Assembly: GCF_030851345.1 (NCBI RefSeq)
Contig: NZ_JALPNU010000018.1
Coordinates: 1 to 64,000, forward strand
Length of the DNA: 64,000 bases
Reading direction: 5' to 3'
From: Marinifilum sp. D714
GTDB lineage: Bacteria > Bacteroidota > Bacteroidia > Bacteroidales > Marinifilaceae
The stretch's first letter is position 1, and each line of letters opens with the position of its first letter. The notes beneath the pieces were generated by a model. That model made no database searches, was not told the DNA's origin, and saw only the letters and a program-made list of their open reading frames with translations. The position numbers and the translations under genes were made by a program. Shown here piece after piece: positions 36,542-45,202 of this stretch.

Positions 36542-37693
36542 ATGGAAAAATCAGAAAGAAGATACGAAATTGATTGGTTAAGAATTGTACTTATTGCAAG
36601 TGTATTTCTTTTCCATATTGGGATGTTTTTTAACCCTTGGCACTGGCATGTGAAAAACAGTGTTCAATATCCACAGTTGGTCGAATTAATGGGCTTCCTT
36701 CATTGTTGGCGAATGCCTCTCTTGTTTTTTGTATCTGGGGCGGGAACATTTTTGGCCTTGGGCAAAAGATCTATATGGGAATATGTGAAAGAAAGAAACA
36801 AGCGATTGATGCTACCCTTTTTCTTCGGATTATTTACCCTGGTTCCCATACAGGTTTACCTCGAAAAATTTACAGAGTATTCATCTCTTTGGAATTTTTA
36901 TATGCATGTGTTTGATGGTGTATATCCTGAGGGAAATATGAGCTGGCATCATTTGTGGTTTATTTTATATCTCTTTTTTCTATCAATGGTTGCAATTCCA
37001 ATTATTAAATGGTTACGAAGTAATCGATCTCAGAACTTTCTAAGTTTTATTAATCGAATCGCATGTAAAAAGGGAGGAATGCTACTATTCGTTGTTCCAA
37101 TTCTCATTTCTCAATTAATATTGCGTCAATTCTGGCCCAATAGTACCCATGGCTTTATTGATGATTGGGCTTATATGTTCATGTATTTCTTTTATTTTAT
37201 CTATGGATACTTATTTGCAAATAGTAAAGAAATGACTAAAAGTGTTATCTCTCAGAGATACCTGAATGTTTTGGTTGCCACCTCTGTTTATATTTGCTAT
37301 AGGGTTGGAGGCGAATTGATTGTTGATGATACAGTATATAAATATTTTCATGCCACAATGGATATCATGCTTGCTTGGTCTACTGGGATTACAGTTTTGG
37401 GTTTTTTCTGTAGATATATGCGATTCAATTCACCATTTCGCAAATTTGCAAACGAGGCCATTTATCCTTTTTATTTGCTACATCAACCAATTATCTTATT
37501 ATTCGGATTCTACATTAAGGATATAGAGATGAACATTGTTGTTAAAGCTCTTTATCTTACAGTATCCTCCTTTGCAGCAAGTGTGGGTATTTATTTGTTA
37601 TTAATTCGTCCGTTTAATTTTATGAGAGTTGTATTTGGACTTAAAGCGCGAAAGAAAGAACAATTGCAATTAGAGGCGGTTAAAACTAAATAG
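36542..37693 (+). CDS. Acyltransferase 3 family membrane protein
   Basis: 383 residues with about ten hydrophobic segments. The family signature is at the N-terminus: RYEIDWLRIVLIASVFLFH, with Arg14 and His25 as the conserved polar pair in TM1. These proteins (OafA, MdoC and relatives) transfer acetyl or succinyl groups to extracytoplasmic glycans. The target glycan is unknown; no glycan biosynthesis genes are adjacent. A terminator follows at 37714. Confidence 0.85.
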   Translation: MEKSERRYEIDWLRIVLIASVFLFHIGMFFNPWHWHVKNSVQYPQLVELMGFLHCWRMPLLFFVSGAGTFLALGKRSIWEYVKERNKRLMLPFFFGLFTLVPIQVYLEKFTEYSSLWNFYMHVFDGVYPEGNMSWHHLWFILYLFFLSMVAIPIIKWLRSNRSQNFLSFINRIACKKGGMLLFVVPILISQLILRQFWPNSTHGFIDDWAYMFMYFFYFIYGYLFANSKEMTKSVISQRYLNVLVATSVYICYRVGGELIVDDTVYKYFHATMDIMLAWSTGITVLGFFCRYMRFNSPFRKFANEAIYPFYLLHQPIILLFGFYIKDIEMNIVVKALYLTVSSFAASVGIYLLLIRPFNFMRVVFGLKARKKEQLQLEAVKTK

Positions 37694-38014
37694 AATAATT
37701 TAATAATCAGAATAAAGTTCACCCAATGGGTGGACTTTTTCTTTTTAAGGAATGATTTATCACATTAAAAAAGGAAAACATGTAAAAACTCCCATTTATC
37801 GATTTTTTTGAATATTCTCCCGATTAAATAGAGATTGAACGCATTCTATTTTGTAATTTCAAACTCAAACAGAAAAAATGAGAACCATTTTATCATTTAG
37901 TGGCCATAGATGATAAATTTTAATTCAGAAGTTTTAAATACAATTCTGGATTTTTCTCAGAGCCAATAAATTGTTCTAATTTTAATTAATTCAATTTTAA
38001 AACTGATAAAAAAA
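37694..38014. other. Intergenic leader of the PspA island
   Basis: Beyond the terminator at 37714-37745 it holds an AT-rich leader. A tiny open frame (ATG at 37878, stop at 37911-37913, 11 codons) overlaps a hairpin with arms TTTATCA (37889-37895) and TGATAAA (37911-37917). No consensus promoter was found. Confidence 0.4.
37714..37745 (+). terminator. Hairpin terminator after the acyltransferase gene
   Basis: Arms AAAGTTCACCC and GGGTGGACTTT (one G-U pair) around AAT, followed by a T-rich tail. Confidence 0.75.
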
Positions 38015-38410
38015 ATGAGCGCATACTTTAACAAGGTAAAAGATTACCTATTGAACTTAGAATACAACATTGTACAGGAAGATTTAGCAGAGGAACTATT
38101 TGTAGTTGAAAATCCTGAAGGAGGAATTGCAAATCTGGTTGTTGATTGTGAGGATCCAATTCTAATTATTGAAGGTTTACTTTTCGAAATTAGTGGTGAT
38201 AAGGATGATATTTTTAAATCATTACTAATGAAGAACAGAGAAATAGTACATGGTGCTTTTACTTTAGACGAAACTGGAACTAAGGTGTTGTTCCGCGATA
38301 CTCTTCAGTTGGAAAATCTGGACCAAAATGAATTGGAAGCAACTTTAAATTCATTGGAATTATTGCTGAGTGAATACTCAGAAGAGATTATTTCATTTTC
38401 AAAATTGTAA
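38015..38410 (+). CDS. YbjN-like / type III chaperone-fold protein
   Basis: 131 residues, soluble and acidic. The pattern FNKVKDYLLNLEY, then LVVDCEDPILIIEG, a FKSLLMKNREIVHGAFTLDE block and a final FRDTLQLENLDQNELEATL helix fits YbjN-type proteins, which adopt a secretion-chaperone fold. It starts the PspA island and lies 21 bases before pspA, so it is probably co-expressed and may act as a PspA partner. No enzymatic motif is visible. Confidence 0.7.
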   Translation: MSAYFNKVKDYLLNLEYNIVQEDLAEELFVVENPEGGIANLVVDCEDPILIIEGLLFEISGDKDDIFKSLLMKNREIVHGAFTLDETGTKVLFRDTLQLENLDQNELEATLNSLELLLSEYSEEIISFSKL

Positions 38411-38431
38411 ACGATAAAAGATTAAAATAAA

Positions 38432-39136
38432 ATGGGAATTTTTAGCAGACTATTTAATGTGGGTAAAGCAGAAGCTCACGCCGCTATAGATAAATTAGAG
38501 GATCCTATTAAGATGACAGAACAAGGGATCAGAGATCTTAAAAAGGATTTGGATAAAAGCTTACAAGCTTTGGCTGAAGTAAAGGCTTTGGCAATTAGAA
38601 GCAAGAGAGAATTGAACGAACAAAAGTCGATGGGACAGAATTACGAGCAAAAAGCGATTCTTCTGTTGCAAAAGGCTGAAAAGGGTGATTTAGATGTTGC
38701 AGAAGCAGAACGTTTGGCAACAGAAGCATTGGCAAGAAAAGAAGAAGCAGTTGCAAATGCAGCTCGCGCTCAAGAAGAGGTGACTCGATTTGATCAAAAC
38801 ATTAGTCAGCTTGATGCCAATGTGAAGAAGTTGAAATCAACGATTACTCGCTATGAGAATGAATTGCGTACTTTAAAGGCTCGTGCTCGTGTAAGTTCTG
38901 CAACTCAAAAAATCAACAAACAACTTTCTGGAATTGACAGTTCGGGAACCGTATCGATGTTGGAAAAAATGAAAGACAAAGTTGCTCAACAAGAAGCAAT
39001 GGCTGAAGCTTATGGCGAAATTTCTGTTGAAAACAGAAGTTTGGATGATGAGATTGATGCAACTTTAAATGAAACAAACGTTAAAGCTTCGAATGCCTTG
39101 GAAGAGTTAAAGGCTAAGATGAAGAATAAGGAATAG
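38432..39136 (+). CDS. pspA: PspA/IM30 (Vipp1) family membrane-stress protein
   Basis: 234 residues, almost entirely charged helix and coiled coil. It has the N-terminal amphipathic segment MGIFSRLFNVGKAEAHAAID and the LEDPIKMTEQGIRDL element found in PspA and Vipp1. These ESCRT-III-like proteins assemble on damaged inner membrane and limit proton leak. Neither PspF nor PspB/C is nearby; the neighbours are instead polyamine and ion-channel genes, a different PspA neighbourhood from that of enterobacteria. Confidence 0.93.
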   Translation: MGIFSRLFNVGKAEAHAAIDKLEDPIKMTEQGIRDLKKDLDKSLQALAEVKALAIRSKRELNEQKSMGQNYEQKAILLLQKAEKGDLDVAEAERLATEALARKEEAVANAARAQEEVTRFDQNISQLDANVKKLKSTITRYENELRTLKARARVSSATQKINKQLSGIDSSGTVSMLEKMKDKVAQQEAMAEAYGEISVENRSLDDEIDATLNETNVKASNALEELKAKMKNKE

Positions 39137-39269
39137 CTGTTTTATTTGACTAATAAATGCAAAATTAACGCAAGTAACGCCAATAGATAGCTATAATGCA
39201 ATCATGAACGTAGTGAAATGAGTGGATATTTAGCTACTAATCGGTATTACAAATTGAACGAAATTAAAA

Positions 39270-39809
39270 ATGGGATTAGCCGATTTTTTTAAAAGAAAAA
39301 AACAGCCCTCGTACGATAGCACCAACATCCGGGTAACCGACCTGGATGTTGGTTTTGTTTTTGAATACGATCTTGAAAGTTGGGAAGTACAGGCTTGTTA
39401 TGAGTACGATTGGGGAGATAATTTCTTTACCCAGGAGTTCAAGATTTTTAACGGAACAAAAACAAGATTTTTGTCGGTTGAAGATGATGATGAGTTGTAT
39501 TTATCTGTTTCAGAAAAAATAAAAACTCGTCAGCTCGGAGCTGATGTTCATGAGTCATTACTGGGCAATCAGAAAGCTCCTGCATCATTTGAATACGATG
39601 GTAGAAAGTATTTCATGGAGAAAGAATCACCTGGTTTCTATAATGATGTAGCCAAAGGTGATGAATGGGTTGAGTTTATCTCATGGGATTACGAAGATGA
39701 AACGGGCGAATACATTGTTTGCATCGAACAATGGGATGAACAGGAATTCGAAGCCTCTGCAGGAAAACGAATCAAAGAATTCGAAATCTCTAATATCTTA
39801 CCAAAATAG
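39270..39809 (+). CDS. DUF4178 domain protein
   Basis: 179 residues, acidic, soluble, rich in aromatic beta-strands. The C-terminal WDYEDETGEYIVCIEQWDEQEFEA and EISNILP elements fit DUF4178. The start is preceded by 133 bases that contain no gene. Function unknown in the family; its position within a PspA, polyamine and channel island suggests an envelope-stress role. Confidence 0.75.
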   Translation: MGLADFFKRKKQPSYDSTNIRVTDLDVGFVFEYDLESWEVQACYEYDWGDNFFTQEFKIFNGTKTRFLSVEDDDELYLSVSEKIKTRQLGADVHESLLGNQKAPASFEYDGRKYFMEKESPGFYNDVAKGDEWVEFISWDYEDETGEYIVCIEQWDEQEFEASAGKRIKEFEISNILPK

Positions 39810-39821
39810 AAAAAGGAATTG

Positions 39822-39892
39822 TGGATTATGAATTATAAATGATGAATGCAGTCGTTTAATTCATAACTCATAATTTATAATTCAAAATTAGA
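39822..39892. repeat. AT-rich palindromic element, copy 1
   Basis: An imperfect inverted repeat: the left arm is near ATTATAAATGATGAAT and the right arm carries the complement of ATTATAAATTATGAGTTA. The second copy at 41643-41718 is the same element in the opposite orientation. The element precedes the gene at 39897. Confidence 0.55.
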
Positions 39893-39896
39893 TTTT

Positions 39897-40739
39897 ATGA
39901 ATAGCACAGCAAAAGTTGTACTTGGGATCATCGTATTGTTTTTTATTGTGAAAACATGTGGAAGTTGCGATTCTTCCACATCTCGCCAGCGATCATCAAG
40001 TTCTCAAGTATCAAAAACATGGCAAAAATCACCGGTTGATGAGTTGATTAAGGAATTGAATGGAGAGCAAAATTTTTCCATCATTCTATTTGATATGGAT
40101 GCAAGTGAATCGGGAAAAGATTACAGACATCAGTATCAGGTATTGATAGAAAAACCAGATACAATTCTTGAGAAGAAAACCGGATGGAGAGAAGTTAGTG
40201 AGACTTTTTTCTCGCAGCACATTAATGATATGGGAATGGAAATTGCCTCAAAAAAAGATGGCAAGCTAACCAAGCAAGCTGTTCCGGCAGGTTATAATCA
40301 TTATGTGGGCAATGAGAAGTACGGACGATGGGAAAATCGTGGAGGTTCATCTTTTTGGGCATTCTATGGACAATATGCCTTTATGTCGTCGATGTTTAAT
40401 ATGATGACTTACCGTCGATCATATTGGGACGATTACAACCGAGGTGGTTATTATGGTGGATCAAGAGGATATTACGGACCACGAGGTGGAAGTCCTGTTT
40501 ATGGCACCAAAAGTTATACATCCTCAACAACAGGAAAGAGCAGCACTTGGGCAAGCAAGCCTAATACTTTTAAAGATCGCGTAAGAAGCAAGGTAAGTCG
40601 CTCGTCGAGTCAATCTAGCCGATTTAGTTCGTCTCGCTCAAAATCGTCAAGTTCATACTCTAAAAGAACGAGCAGAAGTTCTTCAAGATACAAGTCCAGT
40701 CGTTCTACTCGCTCACGCAGTGGTGGATTTGGTAAATAA
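39897..40739 (+). CDS. Membrane-anchored protein with Ser/Arg-rich tail, unknown function
   Basis: 280 residues. An N-terminal hydrophobic segment (residues 5-20, with a CGSC just after) makes it membrane-anchored or a lipoprotein-like export. A middle domain of about residues 40-160 follows (VDELIKELNGEQNFSIILFDMD). Next is an aromatic/Gly stretch (YWDDYNRGGYYGGSRGYYGPRGG). The last 70 residues consist mostly of Ser, Arg and Lys with RS/SR pairs, ending in GGFGK. I do not recognise the family. The strongly basic low-complexity tail could bind nucleic acid, lipid head-groups or polyanions. Neighbouring genes suggest an envelope-stress function. Confidence 0.75.
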   Translation: MNSTAKVVLGIIVLFFIVKTCGSCDSSTSRQRSSSSQVSKTWQKSPVDELIKELNGEQNFSIILFDMDASESGKDYRHQYQVLIEKPDTILEKKTGWREVSETFFSQHINDMGMEIASKKDGKLTKQAVPAGYNHYVGNEKYGRWENRGGSSFWAFYGQYAFMSSMFNMMTYRRSYWDDYNRGGYYGGSRGYYGPRGGSPVYGTKSYTSSTTGKSSTWASKPNTFKDRVRSKVSRSSSQSSRFSSSRSKSSSSYSKRTSRSSSRYKSSRSTRSRSGGFGK

Positions 40740-40770
40740 AATTGGTGTATAATTCATAGAATTAAAAAAT

Positions 40771-41643
40771 ATGATTTCATTATCAGAGATTTCTTATATC
40801 ATTTACGATGCTGTGGTTTATATCGCCGTGGCATTTGCCATTTTCCTAATTGGAAAATTTGTTTATCAGTTACTTCATCCATCCTTTAAGGTAAAAGAAG
40901 AATTGGTAAAAAAAGACAACTTTGCTTTTGCCATTGCACATGTTGGTTACTATGTTGGCTTGTTATTGGCTATTGGTAGTGCCATTGTTGGTCCTTCAAA
41001 TGGCTTGGTTAACGACATTATTGATATTGCAGTTTACGGATTGTTGGCAATTGTTCTTTTAAACTGTTCCATCTTCCTTTCGGATTATTTAATGCTTCGT
41101 AATTTCTCTATTCGAAAAGAGATTATTGAAGATCAAAATGCCGGAACAGGAATTATCGAAGGTGCTGTTTCTGTTGCATCAGGTTTAATCATTTTTGGCG
41201 CTGTTTCAGGCGAAAGTGGCGATATGCTTTTCGGAATTCTAACAGCAGTGGTGTTTTGGGCATTTGGTCAGTTGGCCTTAATTCTTACAACACGTTTCTA
41301 CAATTGGATTACACCTTACAATATTCATGATCATATAGAAAAAGACAATGTTGCTGTAGGGATTGGTTTTGCAGGAGCAATTATTGCCATTGGTAACTTG
41401 ATCAGATTCGGACTAGTAGGAGATTTTGAAGGATGGCTTCCTTCCTTTACCGAGACGGGATTTGAATTGGTGGTAGGTTTAATTCTTCTTCCGGTAATGC
41501 GTTTAATTACTGATAAGATTTTGCTTCCAGGAGAAAAATTAACGGATGAAATTATCAATCAGGAGAGACCAAATGTAGGGGCTGCCTTGGTAGAGGCTTT
41601 TGCATATATTGGCGGATCGGTATTGATTACATGGTGTTTATAG
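40771..41643 (+). CDS. Tandem DUF350 membrane protein
   Basis: 290 residues, about eight TM segments arranged as two similar halves. Each half contains a short loop with the family motif, VKKDNFAFAIAHVGYYVGL in the first and IEKDNVAVGIGFAGAIIAI in the second. DUF350 (UPF0719) proteins have no assigned function. Adjacent channel and polyamine genes fit a role in membrane permeability. Confidence 0.8.
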   Translation: MISLSEISYIIYDAVVYIAVAFAIFLIGKFVYQLLHPSFKVKEELVKKDNFAFAIAHVGYYVGLLLAIGSAIVGPSNGLVNDIIDIAVYGLLAIVLLNCSIFLSDYLMLRNFSIRKEIIEDQNAGTGIIEGAVSVASGLIIFGAVSGESGDMLFGILTAVVFWAFGQLALILTTRFYNWITPYNIHDHIEKDNVAVGIGFAGAIIAIGNLIRFGLVGDFEGWLPSFTETGFELVVGLILLPVMRLITDKILLPGEKLTDEIINQERPNVGAALVEAFAYIGGSVLITWCL

Positions 41644-41718
41644 AATTATGAATTCAGCATTATAAATTATGAGTTAGGGTGATTTCATTCATAATTCATC
41701 ATTTATAATTTATAATTA
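41643..41718. repeat. AT-rich palindromic element, copy 2 (inverted)
   Basis: Contains ATTATAAATTATGAGTTA on the left and the complement of ATTATAAATGATGAAT on the right, i.e. the reverse complement layout of the element at 39822-39892. The two copies bracket the unknown protein gene and the DUF350 gene. Confidence 0.55.
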
Positions 41719-41725
41719 AGAGGTT

Positions 41726-43264
41726 TTGTTTAAGAGTAAATCAACATTATTAAAGGCAGCAATTTTTGCTACCGGATTTTCTGGAGTAGTAGCAGAGTAT
41801 ATTCTATCTACACTGGCAACCTATTTTTTGGGTGATTCAACCCTGCAATGGGTGATGACCATCTCGCTGATGCTATTTTCAATGGGACTTGGTGCTCGTT
41901 TCAGTAAGATTTTCGAGAAAAACTTATTGAAAGTGTTTTTGCTTCTTGAGTTTACACTGTCAATTCTGGTTTCATTCGCACCTTTACTGGTTTATACGGC
42001 ATCAGCATATACTCAAGCAATTGGAATAATAATCTATTCGTTGGCAGTATTGGTTGGTTTGCTGATCGGAATGGAAATCCCTTTGGTGATTCGAATCAAT
42101 GATGAGTACGAGAAATTACGATTCAATATTTCTAATATTCTGGAGAACGATTATTACGGTAGTTTACTAGGTGGAATATTTTTCGCTTTTATTGGTTTGC
42201 CTTTCTTTGGTTTAATTTATACACCATTTATTCTTGGGTTTGTAAATTTTACAGTTTCAATTGTTGTTATGATTTTCTTATGGGATCTTTTTAAAGCAGG
42301 TGAACGAAGAAAATTATCAGGGATAGCAGTTTTTATTTTGGTATTTCTTACTTCTGGAACAGCCATTGCCGACAGGGTGATTAGTTATGGAGAGCAACTA
42401 AAATATGCCGATAAGGTAGTTTATGCCGAGCAAACCAAATATCAACGGATTGTAATTACCCAGTGGAAAAATGATTATTGGTTATATCTGAATGGAAACC
42501 AGCAATTGTGTACTCGCGATGAGGTGATGTATCATGAACCTTTGGTGCATCCGGCCATGAGTTTGCATCCAAACCCTGTAAATATTTTGGTATTGGGTGG
42601 TGGTGATGGCTGTGCGGTTCGCGAAATCTTAAAGTATCCGAAAGTTGAGAAGATTACTTTGGTTGATTTAGACCCTGCCATGACAGAATTGGGAAAAACA
42701 CATTCGATTTTAACCAAACTGAATGAGAATTCGCTTCATCACGAGAAGGTTGATGTAAATAATGCCGATGGGTTTACTTTTTTGCAAGAGAATGAAGATT
42801 ACTATGATGTGGTAATTATCGATCTTCCCGATCCTCGCTCGGTAGAGTTGGGTCGTTTGTATTCCTATGAATTTTACAAACAATGTTACCGACACATGCG
42901 ACCGGGTGGTGTGATTGTTACTCAGGCAGGAAGTCCATATTTCGCTACGCGTGCTTTTTCATGTATTGTGGAAACCATGAAAAGTGCAGGATTCGAAACG
43001 GTTCCAATGCACAACCAGGTGATTACACTTGGCGAATGGGGATGGAGTTTGGGCGTTAAACAAGCTAATGGTGATGTGAAGAAGAGTTTAAGAAAACTCG
43101 AGTTTGAGATACCAACTCGTTGGATCAACAATGAGGCAATGGCTTTGATCACATCTTTTGGAAAGGATTATTATCCTTGGGAAAAAGATACAGTTTTAGT
43201 TAATAGAATTCATGAGCCAGTACTTTATAAGTATTATTTAAAAGGAAATTGGGATTTGTACTAA
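41726..43264 (+). CDS. Membrane-anchored spermidine synthase-like protein
   Basis: 512 residues: about six to seven TM segments in the first 210 residues, then a spermidine/spermine synthase domain with VLGGGDGCAVREILKY (near residue 290), VDLDPAMTELG, VNNADGFTF and VIIDLPDPRS. The reaction is aminopropyl transfer from decarboxylated S-adenosylmethionine to a polyamine acceptor. The start is TTG at 41726, preceded by AAGAGG. It overlaps the S-adenosylmethionine decarboxylase gene by one base, so donor synthesis and use are coupled. The membrane domain is unusual compared with the soluble E. coli SpeE; similar membrane-fused forms are known in other bacteria. Confidence 0.88.
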   Translation: MFKSKSTLLKAAIFATGFSGVVAEYILSTLATYFLGDSTLQWVMTISLMLFSMGLGARFSKIFEKNLLKVFLLLEFTLSILVSFAPLLVYTASAYTQAIGIIIYSLAVLVGLLIGMEIPLVIRINDEYEKLRFNISNILENDYYGSLLGGIFFAFIGLPFFGLIYTPFILGFVNFTVSIVVMIFLWDLFKAGERRKLSGIAVFILVFLTSGTAIADRVISYGEQLKYADKVVYAEQTKYQRIVITQWKNDYWLYLNGNQQLCTRDEVMYHEPLVHPAMSLHPNPVNILVLGGGDGCAVREILKYPKVEKITLVDLDPAMTELGKTHSILTKLNENSLHHEKVDVNNADGFTFLQENEDYYDVVIIDLPDPRSVELGRLYSYEFYKQCYRHMRPGGVIVTQAGSPYFATRAFSCIVETMKSAGFETVPMHNQVITLGEWGWSLGVKQANGDVKKSLRKLEFEIPTRWINNEAMALITSFGKDYYPWEKDTVLVNRIHEPVLYKYYLKGNWDLY

Positions 43265-43620
43265 TGGAAGAGAAAACAAAAATACTTGACGCAAGAATTC
43301 ACAATTTAAGGTTTTGGGTTACTGATTGTGATCCAATGCTTTTAAAGGTGAGGTTTCAGAACTATCTGAAAAAGGTGGGTTTTGTGATTTTGAATTGTTC
43401 TGATCATCATTTTCCTGTACAGGGATATACCGCTTTATGGATGTTGGCCGAATCGCATTTGGCCATTCACACATTCCCAGATAAAGGATATACCTATGTG
43501 GAGTTAAGTTCTTGCAATCAGGGTAAATCGGAGCATTTTAAGAAATTGATTGAAGAGAGCGATTTGCAAGTGAATTGGAATGGTGAAGGGATAGAAATTT
43601 GTAAGCCAACGGAGAATTAA
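43264..43620 (+). CDS. speH: S-adenosylmethionine decarboxylase proenzyme
   Basis: 118 residues from the ATG at 43264, which overlaps the previous stop (TAATG). The self-cleavage site is visible as E63-S64-H65 in AESHLAIHTFPDKGY; Ser64 becomes the pyruvoyl cofactor. The SSC segment downstream holds the conserved Cys. It makes decarboxylated S-adenosylmethionine, the aminopropyl donor for the neighbouring synthase. Its short length fits the prokaryotic SpeH type. Confidence 0.9.
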   Translation: MEEKTKILDARIHNLRFWVTDCDPMLLKVRFQNYLKKVGFVILNCSDHHFPVQGYTALWMLAESHLAIHTFPDKGYTYVELSSCNQGKSEHFKKLIEESDLQVNWNGEGIEICKPTEN

Positions 43621-43636
43621 AAGCGGATAAAAAGGC

Positions 43637-44662
43637 ATGAAAAAAAAACTGGTATATCTGGCGGCATTTCTGGTATATGTATTGGCAATATTGTCGATAC
43701 AGTGGTTTGAAAGTCAATCGCCCGATTCGAACATTAAGACCATTGGCGATGCATTTTGGTATGCAATTGTTACGCTAACCACGGTTGGTTATGGCGATTT
43801 TTATCCCGTAACGTTACCGGGTAAGATTATCGGTTTGCTTGTAATTATAGGTAGCTTAGGAATATTGGGATTTTTAATTGGTGAAATAACGGTAAGATTT
43901 AATCAGTATATGGAAAAGAAAAAAAGTGGTTTTTGGGGAACCGATTTCGAGAATCATTATGTGATTATTGGTTGGAATGAATTTGCTCAAAAAGTGGCAA
44001 ATGAAATTATTAATGCAGGGCAAAAAGTTGCCGTTGTTACCAACTCTAAAGCAGATTTGGATTTAATTGCTGATCTTTATTCATCGAAAGATGTGTTTTT
44101 TCTTTTTGCTGATTATTCTAATATTGAAGCTTACCAAAAAGTGAATGTATCACAATCGAAACGAGTATTTGTCAATTTTGAGAGTGACTCTGAGACTTTA
44201 GTTTTTGTGATCAACCTGAAAAAGCAATATCCACAGTCGAATGTGGTTGTGCGTTGTGCAAATCCTAGTTTGAAAGAAACCTTTTTAAATGCTGGAATCG
44301 ATCATGTGATTGCACAAAACGAGGTAGCTTCCAAACTGGTTGCATCCTATCTGTTCGAGCCACATGTTGCCACTTACACCGAAGATTTAATTGCAACTAG
44401 TGTTTCCGATGAGGATTCGGATATCCAACAATACCTGATTACCGAAGAATGCCAGTTCTCCGGATCGGATTATATGGATGCTTTCCTGAAATTGAAAGTA
44501 GACTTTAATGCCATATTGATTGGTTTGGTACAAGATGGTAAAATCATCAAAAATCCTGTTAAAGGAACCAATGTGCAAACTAATAATTACCTGATTTTAA
44601 TATCGAGCGGAGACAGTAAAAAAGCCTTGGAAAACTTTTTTGGCGTAAAAGAGGGGGAGTAG
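43637..44662 (+). CDS. Two-TM potassium channel with RCK (TrkA-N/TrkA-C) domains
   Basis: 341 residues: TM1 (5-21), pore helix with selectivity filter TVGYGD (49-54), TM2 (about 63-85), then a TrkA-N Rossmann domain (HYVIIGWNEFAQKVANEI) and a TrkA-C-like end (SSGDSKKALENFFG). This is an MthK-like channel gated by cytosolic ligands. It closes the PspA island. K+ flux and polyamines both change membrane potential and charge, so a common role in envelope stress is plausible but unproven. Confidence 0.9.
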   Translation: MKKKLVYLAAFLVYVLAILSIQWFESQSPDSNIKTIGDAFWYAIVTLTTVGYGDFYPVTLPGKIIGLLVIIGSLGILGFLIGEITVRFNQYMEKKKSGFWGTDFENHYVIIGWNEFAQKVANEIINAGQKVAVVTNSKADLDLIADLYSSKDVFFLFADYSNIEAYQKVNVSQSKRVFVNFESDSETLVFVINLKKQYPQSNVVVRCANPSLKETFLNAGIDHVIAQNEVASKLVASYLFEPHVATYTEDLIATSVSDEDSDIQQYLITEECQFSGSDYMDAFLKLKVDFNAILIGLVQDGKIIKNPVKGTNVQTNNYLILISSGDSKKALENFFGVKEGE

Positions 44663-44796
44663 AGGCATATTTTCTAAGTATTTAAAGTGATTAAACATGT
44701 TTTTGCATTAAATGAATGTAAAAGTGTTACTAGCAGAAGTGTTGATTTTTAATGCTTGTATGAGTACTTTTGCAAGTAATATATCAACGCAAGAAT

Positions 44797-45195
44797 ATGA
44801 AAAGAATATTATTTATTGCATCCATTATTTTATTGTTCTCTTGTTCGAAGGATGAACCTAATCGATTAATGTATGACATTACCTATACAGTTGTGGCTTC
44901 AAATGGAGCTACGATTAATAAAGTGGAATACAGAGATGGTAAAGGTGAACTCGTAGAGTTACTTGATGTAACTTCACCTTGGACGATTGACATTAGAGTA
45001 AGAGCAGGTCTTGGATTGGAGGCGGCAGCCTATGGTGATGTTCCTTATAAAGGGTCATTAAGTATCACGGCAACTTGGACGCCTGAAGGAGGTGCAGAGC
45101 AATCGGAAACTGATGCGCTAACTAATGACGAGCCTAATATTATACTTATCAAAGATGGAAGAGTAGAAATTTCAGGTAGAACTTTGCCTGACTAA
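44797..45195 (+). CDS. Small lipoprotein, unknown function
   Basis: About 132 residues from the ATG at 44797. A lipoprotein signal ends at LLFSC, followed by SKDEPN. The mature chain is a small beta-rich domain (YDITYTVVASNGATINKVEY, then VTSPWTIDIRVRAG) with no catalytic motif. The pattern resembles short immunoglobulin-like surface lipoproteins of Bacteroidota. No neighbour suggests a role. Confidence 0.7.
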   Translation: MKRILFIASIILLFSCSKDEPNRLMYDITYTVVASNGATINKVEYRDGKGELVELLDVTSPWTIDIRVRAGLGLEAAAYGDVPYKGSLSITATWTPEGGAEQSETDALTNDEPNIILIKDGRVEISGRTLPD

Positions 45196-45202
45196 CATAG
45201 TT

